Below, piece after piece: positions 35,770-48,800 of a stretch of 64,000 nt of DNA. The notes below the pieces were generated by a model. It worked only from the letters and a program-made list of their open reading frames with translations. It did not search any database and was not told where the DNA came from. The DNA is from Limanda limanda. Lineage: Eukaryota; Chordata; Actinopteri; Pleuronectiformes; Pleuronectidae. Position 1 is the first letter of the stretch, and every line of letters begins with the position of its first letter. Location: the NCBI RefSeq assembly GCF_963576545.1, contig NC_083646.1, positions 25,684,527 to 25,748,526 on the forward strand, read 5' to 3'. The translations under genes were made by a program, and so were the position numbers.

Positions 35770-38700
35770 TTTGAACCCTGCAGCTCCCCTGTGAGGACAG
35801 GACTTTCAAGCAGTAATGATAGCGAGTTTTAACTAGCTGTTAATTGTGATTAATTACAGGCTTTTTGGCAAAGCACAATATCTTATTTTCTATATTTATT
35901 TGAGCTTTAATTGTTTTTTTTCTCTGCTGGTGTATACATAAAATGTATTATGTGTGTGTGCGTGATATAACTAATTAGATTTTCTTTTAAGTAATTACTA
36001 AAGAAAGTATTTTTAATATGTTTTGTGTAGATGTTTACGCAAACTGAATATGACAGCTTTGTCTTCGTGTTGGGTTGTTGACAAGCAATGCAAGTTATTG
36101 CCAGTAAATCAGTGTGTAATGTTTTTAATCATGAAAATGTTCTTTTCTGATCATAGTTTATATTGTTTCCATCACCCAGCCGTAGGATATATTTTTGTAC
36201 CAGCGGTACCAGTGCTTAACAGATTACTTGTAGCAAACAAACGTCCTCTTTGTTCATGTACCTCCCCAACAGAAGCCATGTAATCCAATTGAGTCGAAAT
36301 GCTCAACACCGTGACATTTTAATCTTGCTACTAGAGAGAAAAGCACTGACATGGAATTACATGACCTTTCAAAAAGATCCAAGCAAAGAAAGGGAAGGAC
36401 ATCAAGGACACATGAGCCTGCTTTGTTGATTGCCTAAAATCTTATGATTTGACAGAAAAAAATTACATATGTTTGCTTTGGTCTCTCTGAAAGCGACTAC
36501 TGTGGACTGTCTGAGGAGCCAGTGAAGGACTGTGACCAATGTATAATAATGATATTAATGAGGAAGAAATGTGTAACCCCAATGTGCAGATGGTGAGGCT
36601 GGTTGTAAAAGGGTAAAATAACTTGTGTGGCATTAATTCACGGATATTGGGTTAGAGCGCAGGTCTTTTCTGTGATTTATCTGCCAGGCCAAACCAAGGA
36701 GCAATGATGGAATGTTTAAAAAGATCTCAACAAAGTGCCATTCTTGAGCTGGTGCAATTCAGTTTCTACGTTAAGAGCTCACCCTGCCATTAAAAGAGAG
36801 ACAAGTCCTGCAGCTTCTTTAGCCTGGTACAGGTGTAAATTGAAGAGCACTCAGAGGTTATGGAAACTGAGTGAACTTAATGAAAGGGAAATGTTTTCAT
36901 ACAAAACAGCAAGCTTTTTCCATCTATATTGTGGTTGTCTGAATTGATTGTGTAGTGCAATGTGAAATTAATTAAATATTGTGTTATGTGGGTTTTTTTA
37001 TGCCAGGGAGTGCATTTTTTTAATATCTCATTTAATCCATGTCAGTCAATGTCAGTGGAAGCTTGAACACAAGATTTTGTGATGTGAACACAAATATCAG
37101 AAAAGCTGAAACCTGGTGCATATCCATGAAAGACCATGCTTTGTGCACATTTCATTCTAAATGTAGCCTTTTTTCTGCTTTTTGCTGTTTGATGGATTGT
37201 TTTGTATTTTGTATTGTTCCTTGCCTACAATAAACCCACAATAATTGCAGGGCCTTTTGAGTGGTGTATTATTACGTCATCTCAACTTCTCCTACTGTGA
37301 CTTCTTTTGTTCCTGACTCTTCGCCACCAGCAGCCATCAAGGAAACGGTCTCCTCCAAAATGCTGCAATGAATCAGGCAGATGGCTTCTGTATGAGCAAC
37401 AGCGGCACAGAGGGCATCAATCAGAGGGTCGCTGGCTTCATTCTGAAGTTACTTAGCATGTGGTGGCTTGCTTCAACATAAATTCATCATTGGAGGCTAA
37501 CTGCACTGTCAACAAAGAAAATCATATCCCCATGATATTTATGATCACTGCAGACCTCTGACTCATCAAACCTCCCTCATCCTGAAGACAAGACTACCCT
37601 GGTGTGTATATTACAGTGATGACCAATGCAAAATGATCGATTTGAAAAGAGCTTAATGTACTTGGAATAACTTATGAACATAAATTAGCAGCTACTGTAA
37701 CATGTCATCAGCTTTGTGAACAGCCATACATTTTAATGCCACACATTGTGTTTCAACATACTACACTACAACACTGATAGAGTGGTGTTCCTTTGGCAAT
37801 CAAACATTACATGTGTCCAAATGCCCCTGTGCAAAAGCACAACACTGGATAAATGTGACTTTTAGTTTGCATGTATGAGGACTTGACCTTCCAGATGAAA
37901 CCGCCATATGATTTATTTTGCATGACACCGGTGGAGTTCATGCAAACCCTCAAATGTCCCAAGATATCAGACTACACAATATCAGCGCTAAATAACACAA
38001 GGCTTTGGAACAAAAAAGAGATTCAGAATCAGTTATACCTTTTGTAAAATCCAGATAAAAAAACCCTGTATGTCAGAACTCTTGTCCAGGCCAGTGGCAA
38101 GACCCCTCATGTATTGATGTCTGTCAGTCAGTGGTTCTACCACTTGAGTCCTCTCTAAGCTGTTATTGATTTCCTTTCTTTTTCAGACATCCATCAGAGG
38201 ATGAATCTTTCTGTCATTTAGCTGATCCCCTGACTTTTCATTTTGGACCAGCATCTGTTTGTCAATTATTGGATATATTTCAATTATTTGTCCCCCTAAT
38301 CATAAATTGTAATACTGTAGTGTTTATGTTGCTGTTTAATCTTGTTCAAGAAAGCAGAAGTTGGTAATCCTGGAAAAGTTAGCAAGAGCAGGCTACAAAA
38401 TTACAGAGAGATACATCCCACCCCTCCCTTTGGCCCTCTCGTCAAAGTTACGCCCCCAAAATAGCTGAACAAGCACTGACGAAAACTGTTAGAGGCTTTT
38501 CTATGACACACTTCTGGAAATCATCTCTGCTTCAGGGTCCCCAGGTGAAGACTCCTGTCATGCGTAGTGACACCAGCCCATCATTTCATTTGATTTAAAT
38601 GACGTGATTTGATATGTTTGGTTGTTTGTATTTGGCAACAGACACCAACTTAAAAAATGAAATGTCATCAGGACGAGAAGTGGATTTTAACAAATATGAT

Positions 38701-41390
38701 AAAAAGTGTTTCAGAAGCTGTAACAAAGTCCCATGAACCATGGTGTCTCCCACACACAGCCAGAGACCAACATGCTTTCAGCATCACACAGTGTAAACAT
38801 AACTCCCCAAAGACTCAACTCCAAAGTGTCCCTTATGTCTCAGTCTTGAGTGTCCCAGTGAGGCAGCTCAGCTGCTGCCTTTTAAACCTGAGGATCAACC
38901 AGCTAACAGCTCTGACCTGCACTGATGGATCCTCTGGTACAGATGAAGATGCACTCCCAGCCTCCTCACCTCCACAGAAGAAACTTAATACTTCTAAAAA
39001 TTATCATGTTACCATGTGGACTTTAGCTCAGAGCCCAGTTGGGCCTATAGGCTACAGCTTCACAGACCTGTTGGCATTAGATAGACTCCTGTTGGTATGC
39101 CTTTAGAGTCCTCCTAGTATACTCCTCTCACATAGTTTGATTAATGTGAAAGTTCTATTTTATTTGGTAATCATGTGATCTTTGAGCATCACCTTTGGGT
39201 TGGGAGTCGACCCCGGAAAAGAACAGAGGTCACGGTTTTCAGAAATCAAGGAGTATGTATGACTTTTAAATCAAAGATCTTCCACACGTGGTTTGCATTG
39301 CCCTGCACTGACAAATGACTGATACATTGGAGACACAGCTGAACGGAGATGTTCCAGGTGGTAGAAGCATTTTGGGCAGATTTGGAAGTCTTTGTGTTTT
39401 CTAATTCAAGGTTGATGAAATGCAGGCTTCACCAAAATGGATGAAGTAATATTGGTGTACCAATTACAGTTTTCTTTACTAAACCCTGTTTTCACACTCA
39501 CTAGATTTGGAAAAATCTATCAAGGCAGTGATATCAAAAAGGTTTACTTGCCAGGAAAAGCTGCTTTGATTGTGCTAAAAACTTAAATATCTAAAGTGTA
39601 TGAAAATGAGCCATTGGCCAGAACTGGAGTGGTTGAGATGATGAGGCATGAGAATAAAAGCCTCAGCAGTGGACAGCTGCACCAGTTAAATGGCACTGGC
39701 TTCATAAACCTTATTTATTTGCCCGGCTCTGCCTACCAGCCCCATTTCATTTGAAGCGCTGTACATTTTTATGTTCTTTTTGACGATGACAAACAAGGAG
39801 GGAAATTATGCTCTGCTAGCAGAATGCCAACAAATTTTCACGAGCAAAGAATTCTACTTTGAAAATTCAACATTTTCCTTGTGTGCAGGATTCCAGGCGT
39901 TGGCTCTGACATTTAATTATGGCTTTTATCCTTTCCTTACTCTTCATTTACATGATTGTCGATGTACTCAGAAGTTCTCTATGTTGTTATTCTTGCACTG
40001 AGAAGATATACCATTTGAATGAGCTTCCCTTCTGCAGATCTATGTTTTACCATTAATGTGATCAAGAATGCAACACACAGATGTGTTGATTGATTTGTAC
40101 GGTGAATATTTTAATAGCTAGGCTCTTTCCCTTTTACACTTTTATAAATCTTTCAACAAGGTAAAATCATGATGTACATACCTTCAACTTTAGTCTGTAA
40201 ATATTAAATAGTTTGCTGCTCCGGGGGTTTATTGACACAATCCAAATCAATGGTGGTGGAAATGCTGCCTAAAAATTGTTGTTTTTAGTGTAGTTGTTGA
40301 GACTGACAAGCTCTGCATTAAAAAACATCCTACCCTATAACAGCAGTGCCTTGTAGAGGAAGGGCCTTCATGCTAGACTTCCCCAGGTGTTCACCAGCAC
40401 ACAATCATTACTTTTGGATGAGCTATTGAGCCCCTGTGTTCAAGTGTAAAAGCAAAAGAAACAGCCAAAGTTTGATTGATCAAGTTTCTGAACATGTTGC
40501 GTGTTCATCATCTCAGCCTTCATCCTGTACTCTGTCCCTTCTGCTTTGTCCTTGGTCAACTATGAAACCACTGAACTCAAACTCATTTGGTTTAGATTTT
40601 TCTTTTTTCCGCTGCAGCCTCAACTCAAAGATAGTTCAAACATAATTTTCTCATTAAATATTCTGATCTGTGCTAAACATTTGTACCTACAGTTGAAAGC
40701 ATTAAATCGAGGAAGGATCTAAGAACAACCTATCTCACCATGTTAAAAAAAAGTGGAGAAAAAAAACCCTGGTCTGCCCATTTGATCGGATCCTCTCTTA
40801 GGTCACCCTCTACTCCTTCACAATTTTGTGGAAAACGATACCGTTTTTTTTATATATATAATCCATTCAATCCCACAAATAGAAAAACACAGAGGATGTT
40901 AGTACATTTTGACTGTGATTTTCTCCTGTCAATAATCATTAAACTGTTGATGGTTTAATTTAACTTTCAATAGCAGGGGCACACATTATGGGAGCCAGCT
41001 CAGCTGTCCTAGCTAAAAAGCAGTGACACCTTCTCCCAAAACACAGCTTTGCTGTATTTCTATTTTCGTTTGCTGGCATTAGTTTTCCACTCGATCAAGT
41101 TCCGTGTAGATAAAATGATTAAAGTAACCAATTTCCTACAAAGTCCTTAGACATTTTTTTTATAGTTGAAATAAAAAAAAAATTTGTTTTACAGATATCA
41201 CTGAAGCTCAGTATTTGGTGATGTGAAATAATGTGGACTCAAACACTTCTCCCATCCCTCCATCGACATAGTGGAGAGTAGATGATGAGTGAATCTTCAG
41301 TTTTGGGTGAACTTTCCCTTTAAGATGCTTTTCATGTTCAAACTAAATCCTGTGCATTTGTCATTTAAAAACAAGCTTAACAAATTTATA
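35770..41390. other. Gene-free stretch
   Basis: No gene recognised. The longest open frame (about 149 codons at 38657-39106) has no domain or codon signature I can support. No repeat was identified with confidence. Confidence 0.45.
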
Positions 41391-41394
41391 ATGA

Positions 41395-41630
41395 TTCATA
41401 ATATATTATACATGTATTTATATTGCATTTTTCCAGCCTTATAGACCACTCAAAGCAATTTGGAGTACAACTCGCATTTACCCATTCATGCAACCATTGA
41501 TATAGTGCTTCTATATGCACAACCCTCAAGGGCAATTTGGGCTCAGTGTCTTGCCCAAGGACACTTTGGAATGCAAAGTGGAGGTGCTGGGTATACAACC
41601 GCCGACCTTCTGATTTGTGGACCCTCAGCA
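41395..41630 (-). repeat. tRNA-derived SINE, minus strand
   Basis: On the minus strand: AGAAGGTCGGCGGTTGTATACC (B-box region, mutated), CCAAAGTGTCCTTGGGCAAG, CACTGAGCCCAAATTG, GAATGGGTAAATG, and a tail CTTTGAGTGGTCTATAAGGC followed by AATATAAATAC. Same order as the copy at 53506-53772. The tRNA head is truncated. Confidence 0.8.
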
Positions 41631-41960
41631 TTACATTACATTACATTACATTATATTCAGCTGATGCTTTTATCCTAAGCGACCTACAATAAGTGTATTC
41701 AACCCCGGGGGTACAAACCCAGAACAACAAGAATCAAGAAAGTACAATTCCTTCAAAAATGAAGCAAAACTACAAAGTGCTATAAGTAAGTGCCATTTAG
41801 GTGCTACTAAATTGTTAGTTTAAAAAATTGTTAGTATTTTTTAAAAAATTTTGTATTCAAGGTATAGTCGGTAGAGGTATGTTTTTAGTTTGCGGCGGAA
41901 GATGTTCACAATCATGAACAATTTGTATCTGGTGAGGATGCACATCAATCTTATGTAACT
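41631..41960 (-). mobile_element. 3' end of an L2-type LINE (or L2-mobilised SINE)
   Basis: On the minus strand the end reads TTATTGTAGGTCGCTTAGGATAAAAGCATC and then a (TAATG)n-type tail, equivalent to the fish L2 3' end in which TTGTAAGTCGCTTTGGATAA is followed by a short tandem tail. The preceding 250 bp is noncoding. It abuts the SINE at 41395-41630. Confidence 0.6.
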
Positions 41961-42514
41961 GTCAATAAAGAGGCTTCTGCAAAAACCCCGAGACTAAAAT
42001 TAGAAACCAGGATAATGCATTTAAGGACCAAGACAGTCATGTTAAATCCTGACCAAACATTGGGAAATGAGACCGTGCAGGCTAATGTTTCCACCACCTC
42101 GGCCAATCAAATTGTAAACAGAAAGAGAGAGTGTGGCATTAAAGAAGCCATGTAATCACAGCTCATCACTCAGGAACCCCAGGAAATCTCTCACAGGACT
42201 GCAGCCTGTATGAAACATGTCAGCAGTTGATAAGGCCAGTGGGGAGGAGGCTAAAAACAATTTGTGGCAGATGAGCTAGTCACACATAAAGTAGGATGTG
42301 TAGAGAAGGTTGTTACAGGGTTGTTTCTAGTGCGTCATTTACTAGATCTTACTAGATTCACACAAATTTGTCAAATTTAGCAATGAAATGGATAGCCTAA
42401 CATGTGTTTCTAAATATATTAGCCACTATAACCTTGACTGTCAGAATAAGACCAATACTGTGATTGGGTAGCAGCTATTTTCAAAAACTTTTACATTTCA
42501 TAAGTTCTGCTAAC

Positions 42515-42567
42515 TCCATCACAGATAGACCGGCACTCGGTAGAGCGCACATCTCTGCCCAGGCCTA
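42515..42567. repeat. Left part of a repeat split by the Tc1 element
   Basis: GACCGGCACTCGGTAGAGCG and CATCTCTGCCCAGGCCTAA belong to the same repeat that continues at 44143; the Tc1-like element lies between the two halves. Confidence 0.55.
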
Positions 42568-42569
42568 AA

Positions 42570-44140
42570 CACTGCTCAAAAAAATGAAAGGAACACTTTG
42601 AAAACACATCAGATCTCATTGTGAAAAAAAATTATGTTGGATATTTATACTGATATGGACAGTTTAATGTCTTAGGAACAAAAGGATGCCACATCTTTGA
42701 TGGAAATAAAAGTTTTCAGCCTACAGAGGGCTCAATTTTAGACACCCCGAAAATCATAGTGAAAAAGTGTTGTGGCAGGCTTGTCCATTTTGCCAAAATT
42801 CAATTTCTGCAACTCAAAATGCTTCTCAATATCTTGTGTGGCCCCCAAGTGCTTGTATGCATGCTTGACAACGTCGTGGCATGCTCCTAATGAGACAACG
42901 GATGGTGTCTTGTGGGATGTCCTCCCAGATCTGTCTAAGGGCATCAGTGAGCTCCTGTAAAGTCTGAGGAGCAACCTGGCGGCGTCTGATGGACCGAAAC
43001 ATAATGTCCCAGAGGTGTTCTATCGGGTTTAGGTCAGGTGATTGTGAGGGCAATTCAATTGCATCAATTTCTTCATCCTCCAGGTACTGCCTGCATACCC
43101 TTGCCACATGAGGCCGGGCATTATCGTGCATCAGGAGGAACACAGGACCTACTGCACCAGCGTAGGGTCTGACCGTGGGTTCAAGGATTTCATCCTGATA
43201 CATGATGGCAGTAAGACTGCCGTTCTCTAGCCTGTAGAGGTCTGTGCGTCCCTCCATGGATATGCCTCCCCAGACCATCACTGACCCACCACCAAACCGG
43301 TCATGCTGAACGATGTTGCAGGCAGCAAAGCGTTCTCCTTGGCTTCTCCACACCCTTTCACGACTATCACAGGTGCTCAGGGTGAACCTGCTCTCATCTG
43401 TGAAAAGCACAGGGCGCCAGTGGCGGACATGCCAATTCTGGTGTTCTATAGCAGATGCCAATCGAGCTCCACGGTGCTGGGCAGTGAGCACAGGGCACAC
43501 TACAGGACGTCGCGCCCTGAGGCCACCCTCATGAAGTCTGTTTCTGACTGTTTGGGCAGAGACATTCACACCAGTGGCCTGCTGGAGGTCATTCTGTAGG
43601 GCTCGGGCAGTGCTCAACCTGTTCTCCTTGCACAAAGCAGCAGATATCGGTCCTGCTGATGGGTTGAGGACCTTCTACGGCCCTGTCCAGCTCTCCTAGA
43701 GTAACTGCCTGTCTCTTGGAATCTCCTCCATGTTCTGGAGATTATGCTGGGAGACACATCAAATCTCCTTGCAACGGCACGCATGGATGTGCCATCCTGG
43801 AGGAGTTGGACAATCTGTGCAACTTCTATAGGGTTAACAAATCGCCTCATGCTCCCAGTAGAGATAATGACTCTAGCTAAAGCCAACACCAATGGAAAAC
43901 TAGTTGAAGAGAGGGAGAAAATTGAAATGGCCTCCACATGCAAAACCACTCCTATTTTGGGGGCCGTCTCATTGTTGCCCCTCTAGTGCACCTGTTGTTA
44001 ATTCCATCAACACCAATGCAGCTGAAACTGATTAACAACCCCCTCTGCTACTAAACTGACCAGATAATTATCAAAAAAGTGCAATTGAATTCATGCCATA
44101 CCCTGATAAGTGTTCCTTTTTTTTTTTTTTTTGTGCAGTG
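42570..44140 (-). mobile_element. Tc1-like DNA transposon, about 1.57 kb, nearly intact
   Basis: The left end CACTGCTCAAAAAAATGAAAG with GGAACACTT and the right end AAGTGTTCC...TTTTGTGCAGTG form inverted repeats, and TA follows the right end (44141-44142); the left TA is shifted or mutated. Length and layout fit a full-size Tc1 element. The transposase lies on the minus strand with a single obvious frameshift, described separately. The right end contains an expanded T run. Confidence 0.92.
42826..43850 (-). pseudogene. Tc1-like transposase with one frameshift
   Basis: The start ATG at 43850 opens a frame of MRRFVNPIEVAQIVQLLQDG, SMRAVARRFDVSPSIISRTW and a GRRR-type linker: the paired-like helix-turn-helix region. 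Around 43620-43640 the frame shifts, and STARALQNDLQQATG continues into the catalytic domain. The DD34E triad is present: D in LFTDESRF, D in HDNARPH and E in NPIEHLWD, with 34 residues between the second D and E. The C terminus ends SMPRRCQACIQALGGHTRY. Total span about 341 codons, the usual size for Tc1 transposases. Apart from the frameshift I see no defect; it acts by cut-and-paste transposition at TA sites in relatives. Confidence 0.92.
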
Positions 44141-44142
44141 TA

Positions 44143-44420
44143 GTTCCGTTAAAGTCAATCAAGTTGCACCGAATTGCACATTCTTATAGAAATCAGTCTC
44201 CTAAATCTGCCAGATCAACATACAATAAATATTTCCTGGGAATGATGAAAATGTCTAAAATGTTCTTATCTAACAATGTTAGGGAAAGGGATACAAACAC
44301 TCCCGGATCTGCCCTCGATCCGCACCAACATTTTACAGATTTCTCACTGACCCACCTGATCCCTCCACTAAGTCGCATGGTAATCCATTGATTAGTTTTG
44401 GCGTATTCTAGCTAACAATC
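44143..44420 (+). repeat. Right part of the repeat split by the Tc1 element
   Basis: Contains GTTGCACCGAATTGCACATT, CTCCTAAATCTGCCAGATCA, TGTTCTTATCTAACAATGTT, CGGATCTGCCCTCGATCCGC and CGCATGGTAATCCATTGATT, ending CTAGCTAACAATCC. It belongs with the fragments at 16265, 19125 and perhaps 22120. Confidence 0.6.
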
Positions 44421-44525
44421 CAACCAACCAACATACAATCCAAACCATACAAACCCAATCGACCAAACCAATACAACACAAATCAAACCATACAAACAAC
44501 CAATACAAAACATACCATACCCAAC
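44421..44525 (+). repeat. Degenerate (CAAAC/CCAAC)n simple tail
   Basis: About 100 bp of C/A-rich units such as CCAACCAACC, CATACAAACC and CAAACCATAC. It follows directly on the repeat at 44143-44420 and probably represents its expanded 3' tail. Confidence 0.7.
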
Positions 44526-44619
44526 TAAAGTACACACCTGGCTCTCATCTACCTGTGCTGGCCACATCTGGGAACATAGGCAGTTATTCAGAAACCTTAT
44601 TTGAACCATCTCCTTCCTC

Positions 44620-45860
44620 ATCCCTGTGGGAGAGGCGGTGGTTAGGATGTTTTTTTTTATAAGAAATGTTGTAAGTGCTAAATTTAAAGTCTTATGCTTT
44701 CTAATTTCAGGTCCTGCTCCTTCAACATGTATTTCAGTTTATAGACCTCCAAGGTATTATCATTTTTATCAATTGTTTTAGCCAAGTATGATAGAGAGAT
44801 TATTCTTACCAATATGTTCTCTTGTACTGACTCAAAACTTTGTTTTTTAAATGGGATTATTTCATGTCATTAAGCAGACCCTTCCATCCAAATCAACTTT
44901 CAATAAGTGCATTCAACATCTATGAGGGGCCATTCAGCATCTTGCCCAAGGACACTTAGGCATGCAGAGGGGGCAGACTGGAATCAAACCTGCTCTACCC
45001 TCAGCTTCTAAAGAGAAGAGCACTACAAGTCCTACGTCCCTATCTCACTAAGAGAACTTCCTCTGTTGAAGTAGAAAATGCCTGTTCCTCAGAAGCCCAT
45101 TTTAAGTTTGGTGTTCCTCAAGAGTCTGTCCCTGGGCCTTTGTTATTTTCAATATACTTGCTTCCTCTCATCAGATCTTTAAAAACCACGGTGTCTCGCA
45201 CCACTGTTATGCAGACGACATTCAGTTATATGTCTCTCTTCAGTCGAGCAACCCTAGCAGTTTAGACAATCTCCTTGCCTGCCTAGCCAAACAAACTCCA
45301 CCAGCCTGGTTCACAGCAAACTCGGCTCCCTCTTTAAACATATGAAGCAGGCAGCTAGAAATCTTGGTGTAATCTTTATGCTATCCGATTTACATTAAGT
45401 CATACATGCTTTAATTATTTGTTGCCTGGACTACTGTTATGCACTTTATGCTGATATCAGTCAAATATTCCATTCACCAACTCCAACTGATGCAAAACAC
45501 TGCTACCTGGAAATATGACATGAATCCTGTGTTAGCCCACCTACACTGGCTGCCCATTTTATTCCAGATTGATTTTAAGATTTTAATAAAGCTTTAAATG
45601 GCCTCGTTCAAAATAACTTAAAAGATTGATTGACTCATCATGTCCTCAATCTCTCTCTGACCATCAGTGGATGCAGCTCAACTGGTTGTTCCAAGATCCA
45701 GGCTTATGACTAAAGGTGACTGGGTCTTTGCTGTTCTAGCTCGGACGGGCTACATCGTTAGCATCATTTAAATCTCATCTTAAACCTTTCCTTTATCGCA
45801 AAGCATTTATGAATACTTAATACGTTGCTGGATTTTGTCTTCCAACTCTTGACATTTTAC
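44620..45860 (+). mobile_element. L2-clade LINE fragment, interrupted by a SINE remnant
   Basis: Translated pieces include ISVYRPPR (endonuclease region, about 44731-44754), and after an interruption the reverse transcriptase motif HHCYADDIQLYVSLQ (about 45200-45245), then LHWLPILFQIDFKILIKAL near 45547-45600 typical of the L2/Rex1 end. Many stops and shifts interrupt the frame. The part between 44870 and 45060 is occupied by an L2-type tail and a SINE remnant. Confidence 0.75.
44895..45005 (-). repeat. SINE remnant, minus strand
   Basis: On the minus strand: GGTAGAGCAGGTTTGATTCC (B box), GCATGCCTAAGTGTCCTTGG, CAAGATGCTGAATGG. A short copy of the SINE described at 53506-53772, inserted in the L2 fragment. 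Confidence 0.7.
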
Positions 45861-48800
45861 CAACTTAAGTTTATTTCACATTCGAACTTTGTTGTTTTTC
45901 TTCTCTGTAAATTACATTGAAACCTTGTTAAGAAAATTGCTAGAATTTTAAACAAATGACTGTTGAGACCTTTTACAAATGCTGTCATAATCTTTTGGTT
46001 TTATATGCAAAATATTTTCAAAAAAAAAAATTCACCTTAAAACCCTTCTACGACAAATGAAATGCTAATTCATTCATGTCAAATAAATTGTCACATAACT
46101 ATAAGAATTAAGGCAATAAGTAAAAAATCAACCCTGCACCATTTGCTAATTAAATTAAATTATTACTGATGATTATTATTTAAATTTAGTCCCAAGTATG
46201 TTTCAATCTCAGCAGAACCTCTTATGATCAACAAGTCATTAAGGTTTAAGGTAAATTAACAATCTAGTTAAGAGCTGCTTCCAGGCAGCACTACTTTCAT
46301 CAAATAATGTTTCTGAGATGAGAGTGTAGGAGGATGATTTACTTCACATTTAATGAGTGCTGATTTGATATTAATGCTAAACTGCCATCATGTTATAATG
46401 TTTGGAGGTTAAATTGTTTGTTTCATTATGAGTAACCGGAAAGGAAAAAACATCTACGTCAGTGTCTGACTCGTAATTTTTAGTCAGGAATGTTTCATGC
46501 AGACAATATCCACCACTTAGACAAGATAACTAAAGGATGTGTCAAACCGAATCGCTGCAAATGCACCAATAAATAATCCAATATTTACCCAGGTGCCATC
46601 AAATCGGATCATTTTAGATGAATTGTACTGTTTTTCAACAATGTGACACTGAAAATGTTTTGTGCTGATTTACTGTGGCTTTCCTTTTACCTCAGCACGG
46701 CCGGCCTGTGTGTTTCCTCAGCTGCTGTTCCAGATTCTGTTCGTCACATGTGAAAAGTGTCATATGGCTGCCTATTGAGCCTCGGGTCATTTAGCTCCTA
46801 TCTGCGAAGATGCTCTTGGGTTGTACAGTTCAAACAGCACAGACCTGTTCCTTATGAACACAATGATTTGTGGGTATTTGCTTGACATTGTTGCTGGCAG
46901 TGGTATTAGCCTCGTGTTGACAGAGTCTGTGATTAGTATTAAAAATATACAGGCGTTAAATGATGGAAACTGTTAATTTAAGAATGATAACTTTTTTCAT
47001 CGTCATTGAACGATATAGTGCAGGGACTCTTGTAAAAGAGAGTAGCATAATAACATGATGAGAATGAGAACGTCATTGAAACATTATCAGATTATTCAAA
47101 TATTTGAGGATAAATAAGTAGTACGTGTCAATAAGAGACACCAAAACAAAGCAGCCCTAACAGAAGGGAGCTGTGTAAATTTCCCTTTTGACTTGATGGG
47201 ATCAGTGTCAGGTGTGAGTGTGTGTTCAGTGCAGCACATTTAATGTCCAGCTCACATTCCTGTCATATTGTTGATGAGGTGAGCAGCAAGGTGAGCAGCG
47301 ACCTTGGCCCTGGCTGCCTGCTATTGACAGGTGAAGGAAATGTTGCTGAGCAACAACAGCAAGCTAACCCTTCCTGTCAAAGCCTTTAGCTTCCCACTAA
47401 TCTTTTAGGAATATTAATGACCTGTTGTTAAAAGTTTTAATTACATCCTTGAGCCTTAATATAACTATGAAGACGGTATTTAAATTTGACGAATAACCTT
47501 TGATGGATCACATTGCTTGGTGACTATTTCATGCAAAATAATGAAGACTACATCCAGGATCATTTCTTCATGTACGTTCCAGTTATACTAATGATTAATT
47601 GATTTCCTTACCCTAGCAATTTTCTGCATTCAGTAGCGGAACAATACATGAAACATGACGGCCCCCCCAGGCAAGACAAATTATTAATTTTGTAATCAGT
47701 TGTGTACATGAACACAACGAGATAAGATTTGTTTCATGTGGGATGCTAGTGTTTTATAGCAGAATCTGTTGTTGTTAAAGCTTCCTTAACGTTTTTTTAA
47801 CAGACTGCATAAAATATGAAATAAACTATGGTTAAGGTCGAAAAGAAAAGCGTTTCTTTCCTTTTAATTGAATGAAGCGTAGTTTAAATATGGGTCTCTC
47901 TATTGTGAAATTTATTACAAAAACAAGACTTAAGAATTCAGTAGCATATGTAGTCTTTTTGTAAAACAGGGGTCAGTAAAGGGCCACAATTTACACAAAG
48001 GGGAAAATTATTTATCCAACATCCATGCGCAATGCCTGACTCGCAGGGCATCCCTTGTTTACTGTTTATAGATCTACAGATTTGAGCAAAGCCACACATC
48101 ATTGAATATGTTTTGAAAAAAAAGTCCTTTATTAGAAAGGGATGTATAATTTAATTAAAATAAATAAAAAAATGTCTATCATTATAAACGGTTTGACCGT
48201 CTTTTACTTACCCATTATCGTATTAGCCATGATAAAGTCAGGTCAAAACAAGATGCACTCATGACCCTTAAAATAGTGCAGGATTAATATGCTGCACTTC
48301 TGCACTTCCATCTGTCACACACACACAAACACTCAACAGCACTGAGATGGTGGAAATAAAAGGCAGGAGCAGGTGAGCATTGAAGAGCTTCTTTCATTTA
48401 GTCGACCACTAATCTTTTGATGAACAGAGCCCTGGTCAGACCTCTTCAGTCTCTCCCTGTTAGATTCAAGGCCATGAGAAGTGCTTTTTATTTCACATTT
48501 ATCTTCAGCATGATGCTAAAACCATTTTAAATTAAAATGTTCCCTCATTCCAAACACAACATTTTGTTCTAACTTTAGTATCAGCAGAAACAGTTGAGTT
48601 ACTTTTTTTCAAAGATCTGGATGTTACCATGGTGATATCCAACCAGGAGGGGACTTTCTGTGGTGTCAGTGGCCACAAGGCGGAAATGCAGCATCTTACT
48701 GTGCAGGACACCATCTATAACAAGCTGATGAAGACAAACAGCACACCTTAAAAGGTGAAAAGGACACTCAGACAGGGCTAAAATTAAACTCAATGCTCAG

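Noticed and set aside
38657..39106. 149-codon plus-strand frame
   Set aside because: Amino acid composition is nondescript, there are no domain motifs, and nothing around it looks like a promoter, splice site or transposon.
47630..48010. Short hAT-like strings (CAGTAGCGGAAC, ACAGGGGTCAGTAAAGGGCC)
   Set aside because: Single ends only, with no partner inverted repeat and no target duplication.
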